From: CAYUPI01 sp964446585
GTDB lineage: Bacteria > Verrucomicrobiota > Verrucomicrobiia > Limisphaerales > UBA8199
NCBI GenBank assembly: GCA_964446585.1
Contig: CAYUPI010000014.1
Coordinates: 1-64,000 of the forward strand
Length of the DNA: 64,000 bases
Direction: 5' to 3'
Shown: positions 35,882 to 43,592 of the stretch, in pieces
Numbering within the stretch: the first letter of the stretch is position 1
Layout of the letters: every line of letters starts with the position of its first letter
The notes under the pieces: generated by a model
The model's input: only the letters and a program-made list of their open reading frames with translations
The model's database searches: none
Told to the model about the DNA's origin: nothing
Translations under genes and position numbers: made by a program

Positions 35882-36325
35882 TTAAACCTGCGGAAAAATG
35901 TGGTAGAGCAGAAAATAAATCAGCACGCCCGTGACCGAGACGTACATCCAGAGTGGCCACGTCCAGCGTGCGATCCTCTTGTGCGCGTCGAACCGTTCCC
36001 GGAGCGCGCGCGACAGCGTGATGATGGCCATCGGCACAATCACGATCGCCAACAAGGTGTGTGACAGGAGGATGGCCAGGTAAATGAGACGGAACCACGC
36101 CGGTTCCCGGAAAACAGTCGGACCGCGGTGCAAGTAGCGCGCGAGGTAGGTGTGATAAGTGACATAGCAAACCAGGAAAAGCGCCGAGGTAACGAACGCG
36201 GCGATCATGCAGTTGCGATGGGCGGCCTGGCGTCGCCGGCGGATAAAGTAGAGGCCGCAAGTCAGGAGCACCGCGCTCAGAGCGTTCAACGCCGCGTTGA
36301 CCGGGGGCAGGTCAGCCGGGCTCAT
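35882..36325 (-). CDS. DUF420 membrane protein
   Basis: 147 aa with four predicted helices (about 10-28, 40-62, 78-102, 122-142). The DUF420 marks are HRNCMIAAFVTSALFLVCYVTYH near helix 2 and ILLSHTLLAIVIVPMA in helix 3, with paired His residues that suggest a haem or copper site. DUF420 proteins (CtaM-related) accompany cytochrome c oxidase assembly genes. It overlaps the upstream SCO gene by ATGA, supporting that role. Confidence 0.88.
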   Translation of the reverse strand: MSPADLPPVNAALNALSAVLLTCGLYFIRRRRQAAHRNCMIAAFVTSALFLVCYVTYHTYLARYLHRGPTVFREPAWFRLIYLAILLSHTLLAIVIVPMAIITLSRALRERFDAHKRIARWTWPLWMYVSVTGVLIYFLLYHIFPQV

Positions 36326-36978
36326 CGCTCACGCTCCAACCGACGAATGGCAGCCTGGAGCTGCGTCTTGACTCGTTGCGGGTCAACACCCTCGCCACCG
36401 GTCTCGAAGACCCCCCGCAACTGCCCACGCGTGTCCACAACCACGAACACAGTGCTGTGGACGAACAGATCAGTAGGCGACGCGCGCTCCTGCGGCCTCG
36501 TTTCCACAGCACTCAGCTTGAGGGAATCGACTGCCAGGGCAGAGATTTGCGCCTTCGAGCCAGTCAGAAAGAACCAGCGGCTGGGGTTGACGCCGAAACG
36601 CTGGCCGTATGCTTTGAGGATCGCCGGAGTATCGAATTCTGGATCAGTTGTGAGTGAGACCAACCTGGCATTGCTGCTTGGTGGCAGCGAATCCTGGAGC
36701 CCTTTCATTTGGCGGCTCATTTTGAGACACGGTCCGGCGCAACGTGTGAAAATGATGTCGGCTACCCAGACCTTCCCGCGTAAATCAGCGAGGGTAACGA
36801 CATGACCGGCCTGGTTCGTAAGCGAGAAATCTGCGACCTGACCATAAGCCGGCAAAGGCTTGCCGAGGAACGTGCTCACCCGCAGCTGCGCCAGCAGAAA
36901 AGCCAGGAAAAGCGTCACAATCACGAGTATGAGCCCACCCCAGAGAACCCATTCGAATCTTCGTCCGCGCTCGTTCAT
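36322..36978 (-). CDS. SCO1/SenC-family copper chaperone for cytochrome oxidase
   Basis: 218 aa from the ATG at 36978 (MNERGRRFEW). One N-terminal membrane anchor (about 10-31) is followed by a thioredoxin fold with the copper ligands Cys80 and Cys84 (FTRCAGPC) and His174 (LFVHST). SCO proteins deliver copper to the CuA site of cytochrome c oxidase in the periplasm. It is co-translated with DUF420 (ATGA overlap). Oxidase subunits themselves are not in the window. Confidence 0.93.
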   Translation of the reverse strand: MNERGRRFEWVLWGGLILVIVTLFLAFLLAQLRVSTFLGKPLPAYGQVADFSLTNQAGHVVTLADLRGKVWVADIIFTRCAGPCLKMSRQMKGLQDSLPPSSNARLVSLTTDPEFDTPAILKAYGQRFGVNPSRWFFLTGSKAQISALAVDSLKLSAVETRPQERASPTDLFVHSTVFVVVDTRGQLRGVFETGGEGVDPQRVKTQLQAAIRRLERER

Positions 36979-37162
36979 GGCATTGTTCGATGCTGCAATA
37001 CTAATTTCCAAAAACCACCTCGAAGTTTGCGACCCAATTTACAGGAGGCAGAGTCCGTTTCAAACCACTGAATCATCCGTTCACAGTCCCATTTTTGGAC
37101 AATTCCACAGCCACTCGAGTCGAACAGTTTGGCTTTCTCAAGGCATTAGGGCCATTGCAGGC

Positions 37163-37178
37163 TTGGCACGATCCATGC
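37163..37178 (+). promoter_or_regulatory. Sigma-54 (-24/-12) promoter
   Basis: TTGGCACGATCCATGC fits the RpoN consensus: GG (37165-37166), ten bases, GC (37177-37178). Transcription would start near 37190, 46 nt before the GTG of the 91-aa gene. The box is nearly identical to the one at 43566-43581. Confidence 0.75.
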
Positions 37179-37235
37179 GGTAATCTTCACAGCCATAAAC
37201 ATCAAAACTGCCATACCTACGAAAGGTCAAAACTC

Positions 37236-37511
37236 GTGAAGTTCGCAATCGAAGTCGGAGAAAAAGAAAAACATCGCCTTGAGTACAAGTTCAACCAGTT
37301 GCTGGGTACTCTAGTAATCAAAGTCAACGACCAGGAGGTCAAAAGAATCGTGCGCCTCGTCAACGAGCCCGTTCTGGAAGTGCATATTGTGGTCGTTGGC
37401 GAGACCGAGAAATCGACCGTTCGAATCGAAAAAGAACGCAAACAATTAGTGGGCCATCGCAATCGCCTCTACGTCAACAATCGCTTGATGAAGGTCTTGG
37501 ATGGCAATTAG
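37236..37511 (+). CDS. Small conserved-type protein of unknown function behind a sigma-54 promoter
   Basis: 91 aa with GTG start at 37236 and AAAGG 9 nt upstream; extending further upstream would run through the promoter. The sequence is a compact beta protein rich in Lys, Val and Glu (KFAIEVGEKEKHRLEYKFNQ at the start, GHRNRLYVNNRLMKVLDGN at the end) without signal peptide or membrane segment. It is probably cytoplasmic. No family recognised. Expression is expected to depend on RpoN and an enhancer-binding protein. Confidence 0.7.
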   Translation: MKFAIEVGEKEKHRLEYKFNQLLGTLVIKVNDQEVKRIVRLVNEPVLEVHIVVVGETEKSTVRIEKERKQLVGHRNRLYVNNRLMKVLDGN

Positions 37512-37530
37512 GGCTTCGGAATGCGGCAAA

Positions 37531-37596
37531 AGTTATCGGTGACCAGTTCTTCAAAAGGTCACCGATAACTGATTAATGATCACTGGTTGGTGATCA
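37531..37596. repeat. Perfect 14-bp inverted repeat and adjacent short palindrome
   Basis: AGTTATCGGTGACC (37531-37544) and its exact complement (37557-37570) enclose a 12-nt loop. TGATCAC...GTGATCA (37578-37596) follows. It lies between the convergent ends of the 91-aa gene and the Rrf2 gene. There is no T-run, so a bidirectional terminator or a repeat element are equally possible. Confidence 0.7.
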
Positions 37597-37614
37597 CTCA
37601 TCTGTGACAGCGGG

Positions 37615-38034
37615 TCAGATGTAGTACATCTTCTCTTTCTCAGCGCTCTCATCGAGCAACTGCTGGAAGGTGATCGCGTCGGCCGCTGCTTGCAGAGCCT
37701 TCTGTAATCGCACCCAGGCCCGGCGCAATTCCGGAGGACAATCCGGATCGCTCAGTGCGGGTGTGTCGAAAATCTGCCCGTGTACGGCGCGAAGCACGTC
37801 GCCAAGGGAGATTTCTCCGGGAGGGCGCGCCAGGAGATAACCGCCTTGCTTGCCTCGCACGCTGCGGGCGATGCCTTGGGCCTTCAATTCGATCAAGATT
37901 TGGACCAGGTAGTTCGCCGGGACGGTTTGTTCGGCCGCCAGGTCCTCGACCCGCACTGCTGCGCCCGTTGGATAATGCCGCGCCAATCCAAGCACAGCCC
38001 GCGCGGCGTAATCGCTCTTGACAGACAGTTTCAC
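37615..38034 (-). CDS. Rrf2-family transcriptional regulator
   Basis: 139 aa. The N-terminus MKLSVKSDYAARAVLGLARH and the winged-helix block VPANYLVQILIELKAQGIARSVRG with KQGGYLLARPP are typical of Rrf2 proteins. The linker contains only one Cys (DPDCPPE), whereas IscR/NsrR use three, so a classic [Fe-S] cluster within one chain is doubtful. Its targets are not apparent. The nearest upstream gene on the same strand is the esterase, 55 nt away. Confidence 0.9.
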   Translation of the reverse strand: MKLSVKSDYAARAVLGLARHYPTGAAVRVEDLAAEQTVPANYLVQILIELKAQGIARSVRGKQGGYLLARPPGEISLGDVLRAVHGQIFDTPALSDPDCPPELRRAWVRLQKALQAAADAITFQQLLDESAEKEKMYYI

Positions 38035-38088
38035 GAGCGCAAATTAAGTGGACTGGGAGCGGCGCGCAATGGTCTTGTGTCCAATGAC

Positions 38089-39204
38089 TTACTTAGCGCC
38101 CTTTAACCGCGCGTCCATCCACTCCAACGTTTTGGTCCACATCTCCGGCGTATAGACGTGTCCCTGGCCGGGATAAATAACGCTCTGAAACCCAGCTTCT
38201 TTTCCGTATAAACGATAAACCGGGCGAACGGCGGTCTCGATTACACGAATCCCGTCCACGGGAGTCGTCGCATCCTGGTCGCCATCGAGAAACAGGACCG
38301 GGCGCGGAGCGATGAGGGCCACAATAGCTTCTGTGTCAAAATGATTCAGCAGGTTGGGAACGAAATAGTAAATCCCATGTGCCTTGAGCGATTCGTGCTC
38401 GATCAGGTTCTGGCAACGGGTCAGGCAGCAGATGGACACCCCGGTCTTGAGACGTTCGTCCAGAGCCATCAGCCACCACGTCCGCGTCGCGCCCATGCTC
38501 ATGCCCATCACGCCCACGCGCTCCGCATCCGCTTCGGGCCGGGAGACGAGGTAATCCAACGCCATCAGGTCATCGCGCACAATCATTCCCCAGAGCGTGC
38601 GCCCGACCCAGAGATTGAACTTACTGGCGGACATTTCGCCCCCGCTGCCTTTCTCAGCCGAGCCACCGGGTCCGCGGCCATTGCGCTCACCGAAACAATA
38701 GGCATCGATGCCGAGCACGACGAAACCACGTCTGGCAAACGCGGGACCGGGTGCTTCGGGCGTATGGCTGGCCTGGAACAGTTCCTCCTTTCCGATCTCA
38801 TACTGTCCGCCGTGCCAATGACAATACAGAATCGCCGGCGCTTTGCCCCGCGCGTTCCTGGGCAACAGGAGATACCCGGGCACAGTCGCGCCTGCCCCGT
38901 TGTCGAACTGAAATTTTTCCAGGACGTAGTCACCTCGGTCTTCGCGTGAGAGCGACTCCACTTTCGGGCGCTTCGGTCGGGGCGGGAGTTTCCCCAGCAA
39001 TTGCCAAAGTTGTGCGCGAACCTGCCGACGCTGGGTTTCCCACTGTTTTCGCGAAGGGGCGGCCTGGAAACGTGGCACCAGCTCCGCGTGCGCCAACCAG
39101 CGGGCCGCCTCGGTTTGATTGCTCTGGGCCATGAGCGGGTTAGCGGCGACGTATAGCAGACTCGGGAGCAGGAGGGCGACCTTTTTGGCGAAGGGACTGC
39201 GCAT
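38089..39204 (-). CDS. Secreted alpha/beta hydrolase (acetyl-xylan-esterase/dienelactone-hydrolase type)
   Basis: 371 aa from the ATG at 39204, where a normal signal peptide (RSPFAKKVALLL...NPLMAQS) begins; an ATG 39 nt upstream would leave almost no promoter room before the divergent protease gene. The nucleophile elbow is GVMGMSMGA, the acid lies in PRPVLFLDGDQDA and the His in YPGQGHVYTPEMW. LYCHWHGGQYEIGKEEL forms the oxyanion region. It is probably a periplasmic carbohydrate or small-ester esterase. Confidence 0.82.
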   Translation of the reverse strand: MRSPFAKKVALLLPSLLYVAANPLMAQSNQTEAARWLAHAELVPRFQAAPSRKQWETQRRQVRAQLWQLLGKLPPRPKRPKVESLSREDRGDYVLEKFQFDNGAGATVPGYLLLPRNARGKAPAILYCHWHGGQYEIGKEELFQASHTPEAPGPAFARRGFVVLGIDAYCFGERNGRGPGGSAEKGSGGEMSASKFNLWVGRTLWGMIVRDDLMALDYLVSRPEADAERVGVMGMSMGATRTWWLMALDERLKTGVSICCLTRCQNLIEHESLKAHGIYYFVPNLLNHFDTEAIVALIAPRPVLFLDGDQDATTPVDGIRVIETAVRPVYRLYGKEAGFQSVIYPGQGHVYTPEMWTKTLEWMDARLKGAK

Positions 39205-39264
39205 GTTTGACAAATCGGAGAGTAGGCGCGAGTTGTTCAACATGCCAGCTTTGCCGGCAGACTT

Positions 39265-40293
39265 ATGAATGTTGAAGACTTGGATCTAAAGCAATGCCTG
39301 AATTTTGCCCCTGTTTCTGTGGAAAACGAACTGGTCGCGTCGCCGCCGCCGCCGCCCGCGCCAGCGGACGGCGCCTTGCTGGACGCCTACTCCAATGCAG
39401 TTGTCCACGCTGCGGAAGAAGTCGGCCCTTCGGTGGTCAATATCGAGGTGCGTCGCCGCGATGGCCAGCGTCAGGGCAGCGGTTCGGGCTTCATTGTCAC
39501 GCAGGATGGTTTCGTTTTGACCAACAGCCACGTTGTCCATGAGGCCGACCGCATCGAAGTCGTCCTGGCGGACGGGCGCAGGCCCGACGCAGCGGTCGTT
39601 GGTGACGATCCCGATACCGACCTGGCGGTTGTGCGCGTGTATGCTCCGCAACTCCGGCCCGTGCGCCTTGGGAGCTCAAGAAGCGTCCGCGTCGGCCAGT
39701 TGGCGATCGCCATAGGCAACCCGTACGGCTTCCAATGCACCGTGACGGCTGGAGTCGTCAGTGCGTTGGGACGTTCGTTCCGGGCCAATACCGGCCGTCT
39801 GATCGACGACATCATCCAAACCGACGCCGCGTTGAATCCGGGCAATTCGGGCGGGCCGCTGGTCAATTCACGCGGCGAAGTTATCGGCGTCAACACTGCA
39901 GTCATCCTGCCGGCGCAGGGCATCTGTTTTGCCATCGGCATTGACACGGCCAAATTCGTTACCGGCTGGTTGATCAAGGACGGCAAAATACGGCGTAGCC
40001 ACATCGGGGTCGGTGGCCAGAACGTGCCGTTGCACCGGCGTGTCGCGCGGCATTATCAACTCCCCATTCACACGGGTGTGCTCGTCATATCAGTCACTCC
40101 CGGCAGCCCGGCGGCGCGGGCCGGCGTGAGCGAAGGCGACGTCGTGATTGAATTCAACGGCCAGCCGATTCCTTCCATTGACGGCCTTCACAAACTGTTG
40201 ACCGGAGAGACCATTGGCACCGCCTCACAACTGACTGTTCTTCGTGGGACGGAAAAACTCACGCTGCCGATCACGCCCGGAGAGGTCACGTAA
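39265..40293 (+). CDS. HtrA/DegP-like serine protease with one PDZ domain, no signal peptide seen
   Basis: 342 aa. The catalytic triad is His89 (LTNSHVV), Asp119 (DTDLAV) and Ser195 (GNSGGP). A single PDZ domain covers about 245-340 (SPAARAGVSEGDVVIEFNG). The N-terminus (MNVEDLDLKQC...SPPPPPAPAD) is acidic then Pro-rich, with no hydrophobic leader. It thus appears cytoplasmic, or exported by another route, unlike most HtrA proteins. Divergent from the esterase gene. Its stop is immediately followed by palindromic repeat A copy 2. Confidence 0.92.
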   Translation: MNVEDLDLKQCLNFAPVSVENELVASPPPPPAPADGALLDAYSNAVVHAAEEVGPSVVNIEVRRRDGQRQGSGSGFIVTQDGFVLTNSHVVHEADRIEVVLADGRRPDAAVVGDDPDTDLAVVRVYAPQLRPVRLGSSRSVRVGQLAIAIGNPYGFQCTVTAGVVSALGRSFRANTGRLIDDIIQTDAALNPGNSGGPLVNSRGEVIGVNTAVILPAQGICFAIGIDTAKFVTGWLIKDGKIRRSHIGVGGQNVPLHRRVARHYQLPIHTGVLVISVTPGSPAARAGVSEGDVVIEFNGQPIPSIDGLHKLLTGETIGTASQLTVLRGTEKLTLPITPGEVT

Positions 40294-40295
40294 GA

Positions 40296-40436
40296 AACTC
40301 CAAACACCAAGATCCAAGCTCCAGAAAAGCCCCAAATACCAAACTTCAACAGGCACATGTCGCCCGCCACCCCCGCTTTGGAGCTTGGGAATTGATGTTT
40401 CTCTGGAGCTTGGATGTTGGATTCTGGAGCTTTTTT
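40296..40436. repeat. Intergenic palindromic repeat, family A copy 2
   Basis: CCAAGATCCAAGCTCCAG and CTGGAGCTTGGATGTTGG form the arms of a long imperfect hairpin, and a T6 run closes it (GGAGCTTTTTT). It fills the whole space between the convergent protease and RMD1-like genes. It shares arm vocabulary and T6 end with copy 1 at 24175-24284. Confidence 0.8.
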
Positions 40437-41605
40437 CAATGCCCTTTGAACCCGAGGAACAGTAGCACCAAATCGATCACAAATAACAGGACAATCGTCA
40501 CTTCCAGGATGAGCATCCAGCGGTTGGTCTGTTCGTGATTGAGCAGCTCGTACAAGTCATCGAGCGTCTGGAGCTTGCGATCGATTGTCCGGTGCCAATC
40601 GCCCAGATGGAACCTCGCGGAAATGTTCTCGTAAATACGGGCGAGGTGCCAATCACCGAAAAACTTGGTGATATTGGATAATTCGTCGTTGAATCGCGCC
40701 AGATCGATGCGGATCTCGCGCAGCTCCTGGAGGATGCTCGTGCGCCTGCGAAACGAACGCGCGCCCAGGTCTCGATAAGCGCGTTCGAGCGAGTTGTCCA
40801 AGAGCCGATCGTAAGCTTCCAGCTCAGCCAACTGCAGGTTCGCCAGCTCCATCACATAAAGCGTTTCGTCGAAATTCTGCGGTTGATCGACGATCAAAGC
40901 GGCGTCCCAGTCGATGACCACCACGTCATGTTCGTAATAACTCAGGAAGCGGCCGGTGGACTCGTCGGCCTCCTGTTTCGAGAGGTGGTCGAGCTCAGGT
41001 TCCTGGGTCAACAGCGACGCGACCGACCGGCGATGGGCGCGCAGCCAGTTCTCGGCGCTCAACCCGGCGCCCTCCTGAGTCACGAGAGGGGATTCGATGC
41101 AAAATACTGTGTAGGCCTCTTCCTCCGCCAGATACGCCACGGGCCGGATGAAATGCGAAGCCAATTCGCGGCGCACTTCATCGGCCAGCCGCCGCACTTC
41201 TTCGTGGAGTGAACCGTTGCTGAATTGCAAGTCGTGATACGCAACCAGGTCTTCCACCTGCCGCACCTCGAACGGCACTCGGACTGTGATGCTGATCGCT
41301 CCAACCGGCAGCAACTTGATGATACGTTCCATCCGGACCGGCCCGTGCGGCCCAATTCGCTCCAGAGGTGGTAAGCGCACCATCTGCGGTCGATAAAAGA
41401 ACAGGTGTCGTGGACTGCGTTTGCTGGCATCGACAGCAAACTGCGCAACCGGTTGTCCCAGCAATTCGTGGACCGGCTGGCGCGTCATCTCATAAGCGAC
41501 ATCAAACGCGTAAATGTAAACCACCTCACCCGTGTACTGCTTCATCTGCGACTGAGAGGGTTTGGTGCGCTCAAGAGTTTTGGATGGATCCAGCGGCGCG
41601 ATCAT
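40436..41605 (-). CDS. RMD1/DUF155-family protein with C-terminal membrane anchor
   Basis: 389 aa from the ATG at 41605. The N-terminal domain includes YTGEVVYIYAFDVAYEMTRQ and FYRPQMVRLPPLERIG. The middle has EHDVVVIDWDAALIVDQPQN, and the C-terminal half is helical (LARFNDELSNITKFFGDWHL...RKLQTLDDLYELLNHEQTNR). It ends in one transmembrane helix (about 362-385). This layout, with the tail anchor after the helical segment, matches the RMD1/YDR282C (DUF155) family, whose bacterial role is unknown. The stop codon directly touches repeat A copy 2. Confidence 0.72.
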   Translation of the reverse strand: MIAPLDPSKTLERTKPSQSQMKQYTGEVVYIYAFDVAYEMTRQPVHELLGQPVAQFAVDASKRSPRHLFFYRPQMVRLPPLERIGPHGPVRMERIIKLLPVGAISITVRVPFEVRQVEDLVAYHDLQFSNGSLHEEVRRLADEVRRELASHFIRPVAYLAEEEAYTVFCIESPLVTQEGAGLSAENWLRAHRRSVASLLTQEPELDHLSKQEADESTGRFLSYYEHDVVVIDWDAALIVDQPQNFDETLYVMELANLQLAELEAYDRLLDNSLERAYRDLGARSFRRRTSILQELREIRIDLARFNDELSNITKFFGDWHLARIYENISARFHLGDWHRTIDRKLQTLDDLYELLNHEQTNRWMLILEVTIVLLFVIDLVLLFLGFKGH

Positions 41606-41708
41606 AACACAAAATACCTTAGGCAATAAGGAATGTCTAAGGGCGTAAGTCGTTGGGACGGAGCAGTCCCGGAGGAAAAATCCGGGCCCCAACATCTAAG
41701 CGCTAGAG

Positions 41709-41818
41709 CAATCCCAAATCCAAAACACGAAATCCCAGGATGCAATCAAAATAGTTGAGGCTTGGATTTTGGAATTTAGGATTTGCTTGGATTTGGTGTT
41801 TGGGATTTGGGATTTGCT
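41709..41818. repeat. Intergenic palindromic repeat, family A-like copy 3
   Basis: AATCCCAAATCCAAAACACG on the left pairs imperfectly with GGTGTTTGGGATTTGGGATT on the right. An internal GGATTTTGGAATTTAGGATT adds a second hairpin. The vocabulary (CCAAATCC/GGATTTGG) is the A-rich relative of copies 1 and 2. It touches the stop codon of the ROK gene. Confidence 0.7.
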
Positions 41819-42732
41819 TACAGCCGCCTGGCCAGTTCCAGAGCGCCGACTGGCACCGCATTTTCCCCCAGCGCCGAGATTGCGATCGTCGCACCGGGCT
41901 GGAATGCATCCATCAGAAAGCCGCTCAAGGCATGTTCCACTGCTGCGCGAAGCGGTTCGCCGACACCCGACAGACCGCCTCCCAGGATAACCGCTTGCGG
42001 GTGAAACAGGTGGACTACATGTGAGAGACCGAAAGCTAAATCGGCGGCAGTTTCCTGCAGGAGTTGCTTCGCAGAAGCGTCTCCTTGGCTGATTGCGGCT
42101 GCCAAATGTTTGGACTCGGCCCCCGGTTTATCGCCGATGAGTTTCGCCAGCAACCCGGACAGTTCGTTCTTGGCCAGCGCGCGGATCCTGGCGTCCACGG
42201 CCCAGCCGGAGCAGCGCGACTCGACCGTTGTGCCCTGACGATCCAACCGCACGTGGCCGAGTTCCGCTTCGCCCGGCGGTGCTCCGTGATAAATGCCGCC
42301 GCCCACGATTACGCCGCCGCCGACGCCGCTGCCGAGCGTGACGTAAAACACTGGATCCAACCCGACCCCGGCGCCGCAGCGCGCTTCGCCCAGGGCGGCG
42401 ACGTTGGCATCGTTGTCCACGAAAACCAGAGCGCCCGTCAGGTCTCCGAGCCACCGGCCCAGATCGAATTCGGACCATCCTTCAACTTGATGCGAGCGGC
42501 AAATCCTGCCCGTTTTCCAATCCACAGGTCCGCCGAAGCCAACGCCCACTGCGCCGGGCGCGCCGACCCGGGTCAGCTCCCGCAGGCCCTGCTCGATCTG
42601 CCGCCGAATTCCTTCAGCGCCGTTAACGGATTCAACTTTGAAGCTTCGTCGGTCAACAATCGCTCCTGCAGCGTCGCCCCTGACGACTTGCAGTTTGGTG
42701 CCGCCGATTTCGATGCCGATAAGGTGGTGCAT
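41818..42732 (-). CDS. ROK-family sugar kinase
   Basis: 304 aa from the ATG at 42732, which places the ATP-binding motif IGIEIGGTKLQVV at the N-terminus. Further marks are VDNDANVAALGEARCGAG (catalytic Asp region), GSGVGGGVIVGGGIYHG and the ROK signature around GEAELGHVRLD. The usual zinc motif is reduced (ESRCSGWAVDARI). It probably phosphorylates glucose or another hexose. No DNA-binding domain is present, so it is an enzyme, not a repressor. Downstream lies repeat A copy 3; upstream lies a different repeat. Confidence 0.9.
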   Translation of the reverse strand: MHHLIGIEIGGTKLQVVRGDAAGAIVDRRSFKVESVNGAEGIRRQIEQGLRELTRVGAPGAVGVGFGGPVDWKTGRICRSHQVEGWSEFDLGRWLGDLTGALVFVDNDANVAALGEARCGAGVGLDPVFYVTLGSGVGGGVIVGGGIYHGAPPGEAELGHVRLDRQGTTVESRCSGWAVDARIRALAKNELSGLLAKLIGDKPGAESKHLAAAISQGDASAKQLLQETAADLAFGLSHVVHLFHPQAVILGGGLSGVGEPLRAAVEHALSGFLMDAFQPGATIAISALGENAVPVGALELARRL

Positions 42733-42740
42733 CAGAAACC

Positions 42741-42884
42741 AAACCACACAGCTGAACACGGATGGACACGGATTTTACAACAGGAAACGGAGAAAACGGA
42801 GATGACGTTACAATTGTGCGGAAGCGCAGAATCCGTCGGACCAACGCCAGCCTCATCTGTGTCCATCTGAGTCTATCTGTGGTT
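42741..42884. repeat. Intergenic imperfect inverted repeat, family B
   Basis: AACCACACAGCTGAACACGG and GATGGACACGGAT on the left are mirrored by CATCTGTGTCCATC and CTATCTGTGGTT on the right. A similar half-element (CCGTGTCATCTGTGCAATCT) occurs near 48861. It lies between the redoxin stop and the ROK start, on the leader side of the ROK gene. Confidence 0.65.
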
Positions 42885-42898
42885 ATGTCGTACCGTGG

Positions 42899-43477
42899 TT
42901 ACCCGAAGTAATCCGGCTCATGTCCCGGTTTCCACTTGATATTGCAGCCGATGCTCGGTTTTTGGTTGGACGGCGCCGGTTTGCCGGTCAGCACGGCGTC
43001 AATGGCCTCGCGTAGGTCTCGGCCCGTGACGGGAATATTGTTGCCGGGCCGGCTGTCGTCAAACTGGCCGCGATAGACCAGACGCCGCTCCCGATCGAAC
43101 AAGTAAATATCCGGCGTGCAGGCAGCACGATAGGCCTTGGCCACCTCCTGGCTCTCATCGTAAAGATACGGGAAAATGTGGCCCGCCGCACGGGCTTCCT
43201 CCGCCATCTTCGCCGGGCTGTCTTGCGGGTAATTCACCACGTCATTTGAGCTGACGCCGACCATGGCAAGCCCGCGCGATTGGTAATCGCGGGCCAGTTG
43301 CGCCAGACCACCACGGATGTGCTTCACGTATGGACAATGATTGCACATGAAGACAACCAGCAACGCGGGCGCGTTCTTGAAGTCGGCCAGAGAGACTGTT
43401 TTCCCTTTGGTGTCCGGCAGCCGAAAATCCGGCGCTCGGGTGCCGAGCGGCAACATGGTGGAGTTCACTGAAACCAT
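42899..43477 (-). CDS. Redoxin/AhpC-TSA thioredoxin-family protein
   Basis: 192 aa. APDFRLPDTKGKTVSLADF is the usual start of AhpC/TSA redoxins and VVFMCNHCPYVKH holds the Cys45-x-x-Cys48 pair. CTPDIYLFDRERRLVYRGQF is the cis-Pro-side strand. The C-terminal GCNIKWKPG is typical of this verrucomicrobial/planctomycetal subgroup. No signal peptide is evident, so the protein is likely cytoplasmic. It is probably a thiol peroxidase or a thiol-disulfide reductase. Confidence 0.88.
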   Translation of the reverse strand: MVSVNSTMLPLGTRAPDFRLPDTKGKTVSLADFKNAPALLVVFMCNHCPYVKHIRGGLAQLARDYQSRGLAMVGVSSNDVVNYPQDSPAKMAEEARAAGHIFPYLYDESQEVAKAYRAACTPDIYLFDRERRLVYRGQFDDSRPGNNIPVTGRDLREAIDAVLTGKPAPSNQKPSIGCNIKWKPGHEPDYFG

Positions 43478-43565
43478 GGCAGGAATGTGAAACGGCCTTC
43501 CCGAGATGTCGAATGGAAATTGCGCTGGGTTGGCTCTTGCTGGCGGCCCAACTTCTCAGAATTGC

Positions 43566-43581
43566 TTGGCACGATTCCTGC
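43566..43581 (+). promoter_or_regulatory. Sigma-54 (-24/-12) promoter driving a structured RNA
   Basis: TTGGCACGATTCCTGC: GG at 43568-43569, exactly ten bases, then GC at 43580-43581. The predicted start, about 12 nt after GC, is near 43593. That is where the first hairpin of the structured RNA begins. Confidence 0.8.
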
Positions 43582-43592
43582 CCTTGAAAAAA

